Shown here piece by piece: positions 8,953 to 16,551 of a DNA stretch of 64,000 nt. The stretch lies in NCBI GenBank assembly GCA_965226565.1, contig CBDDDI010000004.1, positions 248,001 to 312,000 on the forward strand, in the 5' to 3' direction. The DNA comes from SZUA-444 sp965226565 (GTDB lineage: Bacteria; Bacillota; Clostridia; Oscillospirales; Ruminococcaceae). Positions within the stretch are counted from its first letter, which is position 1; every line of letters starts with the position of its first letter. The position numbers were made by a program, and so were the translations under genes. The notes under the pieces were generated by a model that was given only the letters and a program-made list of their open reading frames with translations, did no database searches and was not told the origin of the DNA.

Positions 8953-9285
8953 ATGAAAAAAGGAACAGGATTTTTAATTGGTGTTGTTTCAGCTGCTGCA
9001 GGTGCTTTTGCTACAGCTTATATGCTAAAAAAGAAAAAAGAAGTTGATCAATATTCATATGATTTTGACGAAGAAGATTATTGTGATGAATGTGAATGTT
9101 ACACAGATGATTGTGATGAAAGTTGCGATTGTGATTGTCAAGAAACAACAGATGATTGCGAAGAAACTTGCGATTGTGGTTGTCAAGAAACTGACGAATG
9201 TTGCACTTGTAATGAAGATGAAGATGTTTCTCTTGACATAGAATCAAACCTTGAAGATACAAAATCTAAAAAAACAAAAAAATAG
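8953..9285 (+). CDS. Membrane-anchored Cys/Asp/Glu-rich protein with internal repeat
   Basis: 110 aa of unknown function. The N-terminus (KKGTGFLIGVVSAAAGAFA, residues 2-20) is a single membrane segment with Gly/Ala packing like YtxH-type proteins, followed by KKKKE, so the rest is probably cytoplasmic. Residues 34-90 hold 14 Cys among Asp, Glu, Gln and Thr, arranged as CDEC, CDCDC and CDCGC clusters. This contains two tandem copies of a 15-residue unit. The tail is acidic, then Lys-rich. Such composition suggests metal binding or a redox buffer, but this is inference. It has its own consensus promoter, GGGAGG at the ATG and a terminator, so it is a deliberately expressed single gene. Confidence 0.85.
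   Translation: MKKGTGFLIGVVSAAAGAFATAYMLKKKKEVDQYSYDFDEEDYCDECECYTDDCDESCDCDCQETTDDCEETCDCGCQETDECCTCNEDEDVSLDIESNLEDTKSKKTKK
9106..9195 (+). repeat. Two-copy 45-bp in-frame tandem repeat
   Basis: Units at 9106-9150 and 9151-9195 encode DDCDESCDCDCQETT and DDCEETCDCGCQETD. They differ at a handful of nucleotides. The duplication keeps frame and every Cys position, so it expanded a Cys/acidic module. Confidence 0.9.
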
Positions 9286-9304
9286 ATAAAATTTAATCTT
9301 ATTT

Positions 9305-9341
9305 AAAGAAACTTCTTACTTTGTAATAGGTTTCTTTTTTT
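9305..9341 (+). terminator. Rho-independent terminator
   Basis: AAAGAAAC (9305-9312) pairs with GTTTCTTT (9330-9337), followed by T residues. It ends the Cys-rich protein transcript. Confidence 0.8.
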
Positions 9342-9432
9342 ATTTTAATAAATAATTTGTAATTTATACTCTTGCACATTTAACATATTTATGATAGATT
9401 TATTAAGTAATTATTTAAAAAGAGGTTTTAAT

Positions 9433-10104
9433 ATGAGAATGAGAAGAAAAAGAAATCTTGAAGAAAGGTTGGCTGCTTGCTCTGATATCCTTATTGACGC
9501 AAGAACAGATTCACCTAATCTTAAAGATGTTGAAAAAATAAATAAAAAATTTGATAGTAGTGAAATTTTTGGCAATAACAATCCTGTTTATCTTGAAATT
9601 GGATGTGGTAAAGGTCAATTTGTTTGTGAAATGGCAAAAAAATATCCTGATATAAATTTTGTAGCTGTAGAAAAAGCTTCAAATGTTGTTGTTTCTGCTA
9701 TGGAAAACACTAAATCTCAAAATATAAAAAATGTTAGATATATAATTAGCTGTGCTGAATATCTTGAATATTATTTCCCGGAAAATTCTATTTCAAGAAT
9801 ATTCTTGAACTTTTCATGTCCTTTTCCTAAAAAAAGTTATGCTAAACATAGACTTACTCATGAAAATTATTTGAAAATGTATGAGAAATTTTTGATTTCT
9901 GGATCTAGAATTGAAATGAAAACTGATAATACTGGACTTTTTGAGTTCTCTTTAAACAGCTTTTTAAATTCTAATTTTAAAATGAAAAATATTTCTCTTG
10001 ATTTACATAAAAGTGACTTTGAAGATAATATTATAACAGAATATGAAAAACGTTTTTCTGAACAAGGATTTCCAATATACCGTTTAGAAGCTTACAAAAT
10101 ATAA
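9433..10104 (+). CDS. trmB: tRNA (guanine-N7)-methyltransferase
   Basis: 223 aa from ATG 9433, which has AGAGG 8 nt upstream and gives the usual MRMRRKRN start; an in-frame ATG at 9391 has no ribosome site. SAM motif YLEIGCGKGQFVCEMA (residues 53-68) and acidic loop AVEKAS are clear. The enzyme makes m7G46 in tRNA. The family motif normally read as FSDPWPK is FSCPFPK here (Cys129 in place of the catalytic-site Asp), followed by KKSYAKHRLTHENY. Overall family assignment is firm; whether the Asp-to-Cys change affects activity is open. Confidence 0.93.
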   Translation: MRMRRKRNLEERLAACSDILIDARTDSPNLKDVEKINKKFDSSEIFGNNNPVYLEIGCGKGQFVCEMAKKYPDINFVAVEKASNVVVSAMENTKSQNIKNVRYIISCAEYLEYYFPENSISRIFLNFSCPFPKKSYAKHRLTHENYLKMYEKFLISGSRIEMKTDNTGLFEFSLNSFLNSNFKMKNISLDLHKSDFEDNIITEYEKRFSEQGFPIYRLEAYKI

Positions 10105-10133
10105 TGCTATTATATTTTTATTTTATATTTTAA

Positions 10134-10162
10134 TAGAAATAATTGATTTTTTGTTGTATAAT
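10134..10162 (+). promoter_or_regulatory. Predicted promoter of the VanY-like gene
   Basis: TAGAAA (10134-10139), 17-nt spacer, TATAAT (10157-10162). The -35 box is weak but the spacing is exact. Coding starts 35 nt downstream. Confidence 0.6.
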
Positions 10163-10196
10163 AATACTACAAAAAATTATATGACAAGGAGTTATT

Positions 10197-11174
10197 ATGA
10201 AAAGAAAAAACAACAGACAGCCAATACATTTAGGCACTATAATCTTAATTATAGTAACAATATGTACTTTTTCAGTAGCAGCATTTTATGTTATTAAATA
10301 TGCGACTAAAAACAGAAAACCATATGATGATTTTTCAAGTTCTAATAATCAATCAACTACAGATTCTAATATAGATACTAAAAACAATAATGTTAAAGCT
10401 GTTGAAAGCAGCAAAATTCACGAAGGTAATCTTATACTTGTAAATAGCGAACATGCTTTTGCTCTTGATGAACCTACTAACATGGTAAATGCACTTGAAA
10501 ATGCAAATTTAAATCCAAAATATAATTACTATGTTAAAGATAACACAGTTAATGTTGATGCAACAGCTTTTGAAAATTTTGTAGCTATGGCAGAAGATTT
10601 CCATAAAGCTAAAGATGAAGATAATTTTATGTTGATAAGTGGTTATAGAAGTAAAGAATATCAAAAAAAGCTATACGACAGAGAATTAAAAAGAACAGGA
10701 CTTGATACAACAACTTTAGTTGCTATACCAGGTTATAGCGAACATCAAACAAGTCTTGCTGTTGATTTTGGAATATTTCCAAATGGAGGCGTTCAAAAAA
10801 CATATAATGGCAAAGGAAAATTTAGCTGGATTACGGAAAATTGTTATAAATATGGATTTATTAAAAGATATTCTGCTAATAAAAAGAGTATAACAAAAAT
10901 TTCAGAAGAAGCTTGGCATTATAGATATGTTGGAAAACCACATGCATTTTTAATTAAAAATTTCGGATATTGTTTTGAAGAATATATAGATCATATTAAA
11001 CAATACACAGTTGACAAACCTTTAAAAACTGATGGACCTGATAGTGGAAATTATGAAATATATTATGTTGCCAAAACACCTGATACTACTAATGTTCCTG
11101 TTCCAGCAGATAAAAAATACACTATTTCTGGCAACAATGTGGATGGTTTTATTGTTACTGTTGATTGCAACTAA
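10197..11174 (+). CDS. D-alanyl-D-alanine carboxypeptidase, VanY/M15B family
   Basis: 325 aa. A membrane anchor at residues 11-33 is followed by a Ser/Asn/Thr-rich linker to about residue 70, so the enzyme faces the wall. The M15B zinc site is complete: SGYRS (148-152), His183 and Asp190 in PGYSEHQTSLAVDFG, and His241 in EEAWHYRYVG with the catalytic Glu238. It trims the terminal D-Ala from peptidoglycan stem peptides. A C-terminal extension of about 65 residues after the catalytic domain is unassigned. AAGGAG precedes the ATG. No van resistance genes are nearby, so a housekeeping wall role is more likely than glycopeptide resistance. Confidence 0.92.
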   Translation: MKRKNNRQPIHLGTIILIIVTICTFSVAAFYVIKYATKNRKPYDDFSSSNNQSTTDSNIDTKNNNVKAVESSKIHEGNLILVNSEHAFALDEPTNMVNALENANLNPKYNYYVKDNTVNVDATAFENFVAMAEDFHKAKDEDNFMLISGYRSKEYQKKLYDRELKRTGLDTTTLVAIPGYSEHQTSLAVDFGIFPNGGVQKTYNGKGKFSWITENCYKYGFIKRYSANKKSITKISEEAWHYRYVGKPHAFLIKNFGYCFEEYIDHIKQYTVDKPLKTDGPDSGNYEIYYVAKTPDTTNVPVPADKKYTISGNNVDGFIVTVDCN

Positions 11175-11220
11175 AATTGTTAATAAATTGTAAACAATAA
11201 CTCTATTTCAATTACATAAC

Positions 11221-11249
11221 TTGATTTATCTAACTCTTTGTACTATACT
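11221..11249 (+). promoter_or_regulatory. Predicted sigma-A promoter of htpG
   Basis: TTGATT (11221-11226), 17-nt spacer, TATACT (11244-11249). The expected start point, about 11256, falls inside the CIRCE operator, so bound HrcA would block initiation. Confidence 0.75.
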
Positions 11250-11253
11250 TGTT

Positions 11254-11280
11254 TTAGCACTCTAACCTATAGAGTGCTAA
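11254..11280 (+). promoter_or_regulatory. CIRCE operator (HrcA binding site)
   Basis: TTAGCACTC (11254-11262), 9-nt spacer, GAGTGCTAA (11272-11280): an exact match to the CIRCE consensus with the correct spacing. It overlaps the htpG start point and ends 27 nt before the htpG start codon. Confidence 0.97.
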
Positions 11281-11307
11281 ATGCAAGAAATACAAGGAGT
11301 GTTTTTT

Positions 11308-13194
11308 ATGGAAAAAAGACAATTTAAAGCAGAGTCAAAAAGACTAATGGAAATGATGATTCACTCAATTTATACTCACAAAGAAATTTTTCTTCGTGAA
11401 ATTATATCAAACGCAAGCGATGCAATAGACAAACTTTATTTTCGTTCTCTAAGCGATACTTCTATTGGATTAGAAAAAAATGATTTCTTTATTAACATTG
11501 ATATTGACAAAGAAAATCGTACTTTGACTATTTCTGATAACGGAATTGGTATGACAAAAGAAGATTTAGAAAATAATCTTGGAACAATTGCAAAAAGTGG
11601 ATCACTATCTTTTAAAAATGATAATGAACTTGATGAAGATGTTAACATTATTGGACAATTTGGTGTTGGATTTTATTCAGCATTTATGGTTGCAAAAAAA
11701 GTTGTTGTAACTTCTAAAGCTTTTGGTGAAGACAAAGCTTATACATGGCAATCAGAAGGTGTTGATGGATATGAAATTACTGAAAGTGCTAAAGATGCGG
11801 CTGGTACTGAAATAGTTCTTTATATTATGGACAACACAGAAGAAGAAAATTATGATCAATATCTTGAAAGTTACCAAATTCAAACTCTAATAAAGAAATA
11901 TTCTGATTATATTCGCTTCCCTATTAAAATGGAAGTTGAAACAAGTGTTCCTAAAGAAGGTTCAGAAGAAGAATTTGAAACTGTAAAAGAAATTAAAACT
12001 ATAAATAGTATGGTTCCTATTTGGAGAAAAAATAAAAATGAGCTTAAGGAAGAAGATTATAATTCATTCTATCAAGAAAAATTTCATGATTACACAAATC
12101 CTTTAAAATATGCTCATATTAAAACTGAAGGTACTGCAACATACAATGCTCTTTTATTTATTCCTTCAAAAGCACCTTATAATTATTACTCAAAAGACTA
12201 TGAAAAAGGTTTAGAGCTTTTCTCAAACGGTGTTTTGATTATGGATAAATGTGCAGATTTATTACCTGATTACTTCTCTTTTGTAAGAGGTTTAGTTGAT
12301 AGCGAAGATTTATCTTTAAACATTTCAAGAGAATTATTACAACATGACAGACAACTTAAAATAATTTCTAAAAATATTGAAAAGACAATTAAAAATAATC
12401 TTACAAAATTACAAAAAGAAAATCGTGAACAATATGCTGAATTCTTTAAGAATTTTGGATTGCAATTAAAATACGGAATATACAGCTCTTTTGGTGCAAA
12501 CAACGAACTTCTTCAAGATTTACTTATGTATAAAACTTCATTTGGTGATGAACTATATTCTCTTGATGAATATGTTTCTAGAATGAAAGAAGATCAAAAA
12601 TTTATCTATTATGCTACTGGAAACAGTGTTGCTAGAATTGAAAGCTTGCCTCAAATTGAAATGCTTAAAGAAAAAGGTTTTGAGGTTTTATATTGCACAG
12701 ATGAAATTGATGAATTTGCTTTGAAAATGCTTGCAAAATATAAAGATAAAGAATTTAAATCTACTTCTAGCAATGATCTTGATCTTGAAACTGCTGAAGA
12801 AAAAGAAGAAGCTAAAAAACAATCAGAAGAAAATGCTGATTTGTTTAAAGAAATGAAAGAAAATCTCTCAAATAAAGTTGTTGAAGTTAGACTTTCAAAT
12901 AAACTTAAAACTCATCCTGTTTGTTTATCTAACCAAGGTGATATCTCAATTGAAATGGAAAAAGTTTTGAACTCAATGCCTAATTCTAACAAAGTTGAGG
13001 CTCAAAAAGTTTTAGAAGTTAACAGCAACCATGAGATATTTAAAACTCTACAAGATCTATATAAAAATGATAAAGAAACTTTGAAAAAATACACAGAAAT
13101 TTTATACACACAAGCTTTAATGATTGAAGGACTTAGTATAGAAAATCCAGTTGAATTTTCTAATATGATTTGTGATGTTATGACTAAAAAATAA
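11308..13194 (+). CDS. htpG: Molecular chaperone HtpG (Hsp90)
   Basis: 628 aa from ATG 11308 (AAGGAG 8 nt upstream). An in-frame ATG at 11281 abuts the CIRCE operator and lacks a ribosome site. The N-terminal GHKL ATPase domain has ISNASDAIDKLYF (ATP/Mg Asn), DNGIGMTKEDL and GQFGVGFYSAFMVA. The middle domain carries SRELLQHDRQLK with the catalytic-loop Arg, and the C-terminal dimerisation domain is complete. It is an ATP-dependent chaperone for client maturation under stress. It has its own promoter, CIRCE and terminator, so it is a monocistronic HrcA-controlled gene. Confidence 0.97.
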   Translation: MEKRQFKAESKRLMEMMIHSIYTHKEIFLREIISNASDAIDKLYFRSLSDTSIGLEKNDFFINIDIDKENRTLTISDNGIGMTKEDLENNLGTIAKSGSLSFKNDNELDEDVNIIGQFGVGFYSAFMVAKKVVVTSKAFGEDKAYTWQSEGVDGYEITESAKDAAGTEIVLYIMDNTEEENYDQYLESYQIQTLIKKYSDYIRFPIKMEVETSVPKEGSEEEFETVKEIKTINSMVPIWRKNKNELKEEDYNSFYQEKFHDYTNPLKYAHIKTEGTATYNALLFIPSKAPYNYYSKDYEKGLELFSNGVLIMDKCADLLPDYFSFVRGLVDSEDLSLNISRELLQHDRQLKIISKNIEKTIKNNLTKLQKENREQYAEFFKNFGLQLKYGIYSSFGANNELLQDLLMYKTSFGDELYSLDEYVSRMKEDQKFIYYATGNSVARIESLPQIEMLKEKGFEVLYCTDEIDEFALKMLAKYKDKEFKSTSSNDLDLETAEEKEEAKKQSEENADLFKEMKENLSNKVVEVRLSNKLKTHPVCLSNQGDISIEMEKVLNSMPNSNKVEAQKVLEVNSNHEIFKTLQDLYKNDKETLKKYTEILYTQALMIEGLSIENPVEFSNMICDVMTKK

Positions 13195-13201
13195 TAAATT
13201 A

Positions 13202-13235
13202 AGAGGACTTCGTAAAAAAGAAGTCCTCTATTTTC
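13202..13235 (+). terminator. Rho-independent terminator of htpG
   Basis: AGAGGACTTC (13202-13211) pairs perfectly with GAAGTCCTCT (13220-13229), followed by ATTTTC. It separates htpG from the SRP RNA promoter. Confidence 0.88.
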
Positions 13236-13264
13236 ATTTTTGATATTTCTTAATAGTAAAACAC

Positions 13265-13293
13265 TTGAAAAAGATTTAACTATATGATATAAT
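13265..13293 (+). promoter_or_regulatory. Strong sigma-A promoter of the SRP RNA gene
   Basis: TTGAAA (13265-13270), 17-nt spacer, TATAAT (13288-13293), with extended TGA just before the -10. Predicted start about 13300, some 30 nt upstream of the folded RNA. Confidence 0.85.
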
Positions 13294-13331
13294 GTATTTT
13301 GTTAGTTTTAGCAAAGACTTAAGTCTTGGTT

Positions 13332-13461
13332 CAATCCGAGATATAGGTGTGTGGGTCCTGTGCAATAAGGCACTGTGAATCATGTCAGGCGGGGAACCGA
13401 GCAGCATTAAACAGACCGTTTTATGTGCCGCAGATAGCCTGCACACCTATATGTCGGATTG
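13332..13461 (+). ncRNA. ffs: Signal recognition particle RNA (SRP RNA, small type)
   Basis: The ends pair as a long helix: CAATCCG with CGGATTG, and ATATAGGTGTG with CACACCTATAT. The conserved Ffh-binding domain IV is intact: TCAGG (13385-13389), CGG, GGAA tetraloop (13393-13396), CCG, AGCAGC (13100s end 13105 equivalent, i.e. 13400-13405). A T-rich run follows the 3' end. At about 130 nt it is shorter than the ~270-nt Bacillus form and lacks room for a full Alu domain. It lies directly ahead of dnaX, a common Firmicutes arrangement. Exact mature ends are estimated from the terminal helix. Confidence 0.95.
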
Positions 13462-13486
13462 ATTTTTTTATAAAGGAGTGTTGTAT

Positions 13487-15076
13487 ATGTATCAAGCTTT
13501 ATACAGAAAATGGCGACCTATGACATTTGATGATGTTGTTTCTCAACCTCACATCACAACTACTCTAAAAAATCAAATTTCTAATAATAAAACTGCTCAT
13601 GCTTATTTATTTACTGGTTCTAGAGGAACTGGAAAGACTACTTGTGCTAGAATTTTTGCAAAAGCAATTAATTGTCTTAATAGTAATGATGCTAATCCTT
13701 GTCTTGAATGTGAAATATGTAAAGGTGCGGATTCTTCTACACTTTCTGATATAATTGAAATTGACGCAGCTAGCAACACTGGTGTTGATGATATTCGTGA
13801 TATTCGTGAAGCTGCTATGTTTACTCCTGAAAAATGCAAATATAAAGTTTATATTATAGATGAAGTTCATATGCTATCAACAAATGCATTTAATGCTTTG
13901 CTTAAAATAATGGAAGAACCTCCTTCTTATTTAAAATTTATTCTTGCTACTACTGAGGTTCATAAAGTGCCTCCTACTGTACTTTCAAGATGTCAAAGAT
14001 ATGATTTTAGAAGAATTGTCACTAAAGATATTGTTGATAGAATTATATATATTTGTGACAAAGAAAATATAAAAATTGATCAGCAAGCTGCTAATCTTAT
14101 CGCTAGAATTTCTGATGGTGGTATGAGAGATGCTCTTTCTTTGCTTGACCAATGTATTGCTTTTTCTTCAGATGTTACACTTGAAACAGTAAGTTCTGCT
14201 GCTGGAATTGCTGGAAGAGATTATTTATTTGATTTACTTGATGCTATTATCAATTTAGATACTTCAAAAGCACTTTCTATTGTTGATGAACTTTATTCAA
14301 TGTCAAAAGACATGCAGCGTCTTTGTGAAGAACTCATTGCTCAAATGAGAAATGTTATGCTTATGAAAACTGTTCCTGAACAAAAAGAATTGTTAGCATG
14401 TTTGCCTGAAGAAATAGACAAACTATTTGAAATTTCTGAGAAAATTACTCTTAGTGAGATTTTAGAAAAAATAAATATTTTGCAAGATTGCAATCAAAGA
14501 TTAACTAGGTCACTTTCAAAAAGAATAGAATTTGAAATGACTTTAATTAAACTTTGCACAAATATAAAACAAGTGTCTAATAATTTAGCACCTACAAATT
14601 CAGATTTTGAAGATAGACTTAAAAAACTTGAGAAAACAGCTGATACTAAAAAAACTAATGTGCCTACAGAAACTAAGCCAACTGAAAAAATTACAAAAAC
14701 AAAACCTATACAAGAACCTAGTGTTGATATGTCAAAAATAAAGCCTGATATGCTTAAACCTCTTGACTGTTGGCCAGAAATTCTTGAAGATTTTAATACT
14801 ATTAATCCAGCTGTATCTGGCTCTTTATTTGGTTCTCAAGCATTTGTGTATGATAATTTATTACTATTAATAGTCAAAAATAAATTCTTCTTACAGCTAT
14901 TTAAAGTGAAAGAAAATGCTGTTTCATTAGGAGAAGTATTGAAAAAACATCTTGGAAAATCTTATGTTATAAGAGCAAAATTTAATGGATCTGAAAACGA
15001 AGAACAAAATAATAATATTGATACACTTTTGTCAAAAGCAAAAGCTGCAAATATAGAAATTGAAATTAAAGATTAA
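13487..15076 (+). CDS. dnaX: DNA polymerase III subunit gamma/tau
   Basis: 529 aa from ATG 13487 (AAAGGAG 8 nt upstream); an in-frame GTG at 13478 overlaps that ribosome site and is unlikely. Walker A GSRGTGKTTCAR (about residues 44-55), the zinc module CLNSNDANPCLECEIC, Walker B YIIDEVHML and sensor TTEVHKVPPTVLSRCQR are in order. Domain III continues to about residue 370, followed by a Lys/Thr/Pro linker and a C-terminal tau-like domain. It is the ATPase core of the clamp loader. I see no A/T slippery run that would obviously make a separate gamma form. ybaB follows after 15 nt. Confidence 0.96.
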   Translation: MYQALYRKWRPMTFDDVVSQPHITTTLKNQISNNKTAHAYLFTGSRGTGKTTCARIFAKAINCLNSNDANPCLECEICKGADSSTLSDIIEIDAASNTGVDDIRDIREAAMFTPEKCKYKVYIIDEVHMLSTNAFNALLKIMEEPPSYLKFILATTEVHKVPPTVLSRCQRYDFRRIVTKDIVDRIIYICDKENIKIDQQAANLIARISDGGMRDALSLLDQCIAFSSDVTLETVSSAAGIAGRDYLFDLLDAIINLDTSKALSIVDELYSMSKDMQRLCEELIAQMRNVMLMKTVPEQKELLACLPEEIDKLFEISEKITLSEILEKINILQDCNQRLTRSLSKRIEFEMTLIKLCTNIKQVSNNLAPTNSDFEDRLKKLEKTADTKKTNVPTETKPTEKITKTKPIQEPSVDMSKIKPDMLKPLDCWPEILEDFNTINPAVSGSLFGSQAFVYDNLLLLIVKNKFFLQLFKVKENAVSLGEVLKKHLGKSYVIRAKFNGSENEEQNNNIDTLLSKAKAANIEIEIKD

Positions 15077-15091
15077 TAAAGGAGAATGAAT

Positions 15092-15439
15092 ATGAAAGCA
15101 AGAATACCACAAGGAATGGGCGGCGGAGCTCAAAACATGAACTCTATGCTTAAACAAGCTCAAAAAATGCAAGCTGATATAACTACTTTACAAGCAGAAC
15201 TTGAAGAAAAAGAATATACTGCTAGCGTTGGTGGCGGTGCAGTTGAAATCACTATCTCAGGTAAAAAGACTGTTAAATCATTAAATATCAAACCAGAAGT
15301 TGTTGACGCTGATGATGTTGAAATGCTACAAGATTTAATTGTAAGTGCTTTTAATCAAGCAATTGAAGATTGTGAAAAAACAAGTGAATCTGAAATGTCT
15401 AAAATAACTGGTGGCGTTTCAATGCCAGGCTTATTATAA
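15092..15439 (+). CDS. YbaB/EbfC family nucleoid-associated protein
   Basis: 115 aa from the second of two nearby ATGs: GGAG at 15081-15084 is 7 nt from ATG 15092 but only 1 nt from ATG 15086. Gly/Met-rich start (KARIPQGMGGGAQNMNSML) then the amphipathic YbaB core with KEYTASVGGGAVEITISG split over residues 45-62. YbaB forms a tweezer-shaped DNA-binding dimer. The fixed dnaX-ybaB-recR order holds, and its stop codon overlaps the recR start (TAATG), so translation is coupled. Confidence 0.94.
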   Translation: MKARIPQGMGGGAQNMNSMLKQAQKMQADITTLQAELEEKEYTASVGGGAVEITISGKKTVKSLNIKPEVVDADDVEMLQDLIVSAFNQAIEDCEKTSESEMSKITGGVSMPGLL

Positions 15440-16041
15440 TGGCTGAAACAAATCCACTTCCACTTGTTGTTCTTTCTGAACAATTTGCAAAACTGCCAGG
15501 AATAGGTATGAAAACTGCTCAAAGACTTGCTTATTTTGTTATGTCTATGAATGATCAAGATGCTAAGCAATTTTCTGATGCTATTTTAAATGCACATTCT
15601 ACTATACATTTTTGCAAAAGTTGTCAAAATCTTACTGATAAAGAAATTTGCGTTATTTGTGAAAATGCATCAAGAGATCAGTCTACAATTTGTGTTGTAG
15701 AAGGTCCAAAAGATGTGTCTGCAATTGAAAGAACTAATGAGTTTAAAGGTTTATACCATGTTTTGCATGGTCTTATTTCACCAATTGATGGGATTACTCC
15801 TGATAAACTTAAAATTAAAGAACTGCTAAATCGTATTCAAACTTTTGATATAAAAGAAATTATTATGGCAACAAATCCAACTGTTGAAGGCGAAGCAACT
15901 GCTATGTATATATCTAAATTATTAAAACCTTTAGATATTAAAGTAACTCGTCTTGCATTTGGACTTCCTATGGGTGGAATTCTTGAATATGCTGATGAAG
16001 TTACTTTGTTTAAAGCTTTGGAAAACAGGAGTGAAATATAA
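15439..16041 (+). CDS. recR: Recombination mediator RecR
   Basis: 200 aa, standard length. HhH motif LPGIGMKTAQRLAYFV (residues 18-33), Cys4 zinc finger CKSCQNLTDKEICVIC (about residues 57-72), then a TOPRIM domain with CVVEGPKDVSAIER and NPTVEGEATAMYI. RecR works with RecO/RecF to load RecA at gaps. The ATG overlaps the ybaB stop by one base. tadA follows after 2 nt. Confidence 0.97.
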   Translation: MAETNPLPLVVLSEQFAKLPGIGMKTAQRLAYFVMSMNDQDAKQFSDAILNAHSTIHFCKSCQNLTDKEICVICENASRDQSTICVVEGPKDVSAIERTNEFKGLYHVLHGLISPIDGITPDKLKIKELLNRIQTFDIKEIIMATNPTVEGEATAMYISKLLKPLDIKVTRLAFGLPMGGILEYADEVTLFKALENRSEI

Positions 16042-16043
16042 TT

Positions 16044-16514
16044 GTGGAAAACAATATTTACTCTGATGAATATTACATGCAAAAAGCATTAGAACTTGCT
16101 AGAAAAGCTTTTGAAATAGGTGAAGTTCCTGTTGGTGCTGTTATTATTAACAAACTTACTGGAGAAATTGTTGGTGAAGGTTATAACAAAAGAGAATCTG
16201 ATAAATCTCCTATTGCACATGCTGAAATTATTGCTATTAATGAAGCTAGCAAAAATCTTGGTGGTTGGCGTTTAATTAATTGTGAGATTTATATTACTCT
16301 TGAGCCTTGTCCTATGTGTTCTGGTGCTATTATTAACTCTAGAATTGAAAGAGTTATTTATGGTGCTGATGATAAAAAAGCTGGTTGTTGTTCATCAATT
16401 ATAAATTTATTTGAACTTCCTTTTAATCATAAACCTATTATTATTTCAGGAGTTATGAAAAATGAATGTTCAAAAATTTTATCTGATTTTTTTAAAAAAT
16501 TACGAAACAAATAA
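16044..16514 (+). CDS. tadA: tRNA-specific adenosine deaminase
   Basis: 156 aa, GTG start (VENNIYSDEYYMQKAL). AGGAG at 16028-16032 lies 11 nt upstream, inside the end of recR. Zinc-site motifs are HAEIIAIN (His and the proton-shuttling Glu, about residues 57-64) and LEPCPMCSGAI (about 87-97). It converts A34 to inosine in tRNA-Arg(ACG). In many Firmicutes tadA lies upstream of ffs-dnaX; here it is the last gene of dnaX-ybaB-recR-tadA. Confidence 0.96.
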   Translation: MENNIYSDEYYMQKALELARKAFEIGEVPVGAVIINKLTGEIVGEGYNKRESDKSPIAHAEIIAINEASKNLGGWRLINCEIYITLEPCPMCSGAIINSRIERVIYGADDKKAGCCSSIINLFELPFNHKPIIISGVMKNECSKILSDFFKKLRNK

Positions 16515-16548
16515 AACCTCCTAAGCTTAATTGCTTAGAAGGTTTTTT
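16513..16548. terminator. Bidirectional terminator between tadA and spoIVB
   Basis: AAACCTCCTAAGC pairs with GCTTAGAAGGTTT (one bulge) around a TTAATT loop, with TTTTTT on the plus strand and a T-rich run on the minus strand. It serves both convergent genes. Confidence 0.85.
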
Positions 16549-16551
16549 ATA

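Noticed and set aside
11281..11307. Upstream ATG as htpG start
   Set aside because: It abuts the CIRCE repeat and has no ribosome site; ATG 11308 has AAGGAG.
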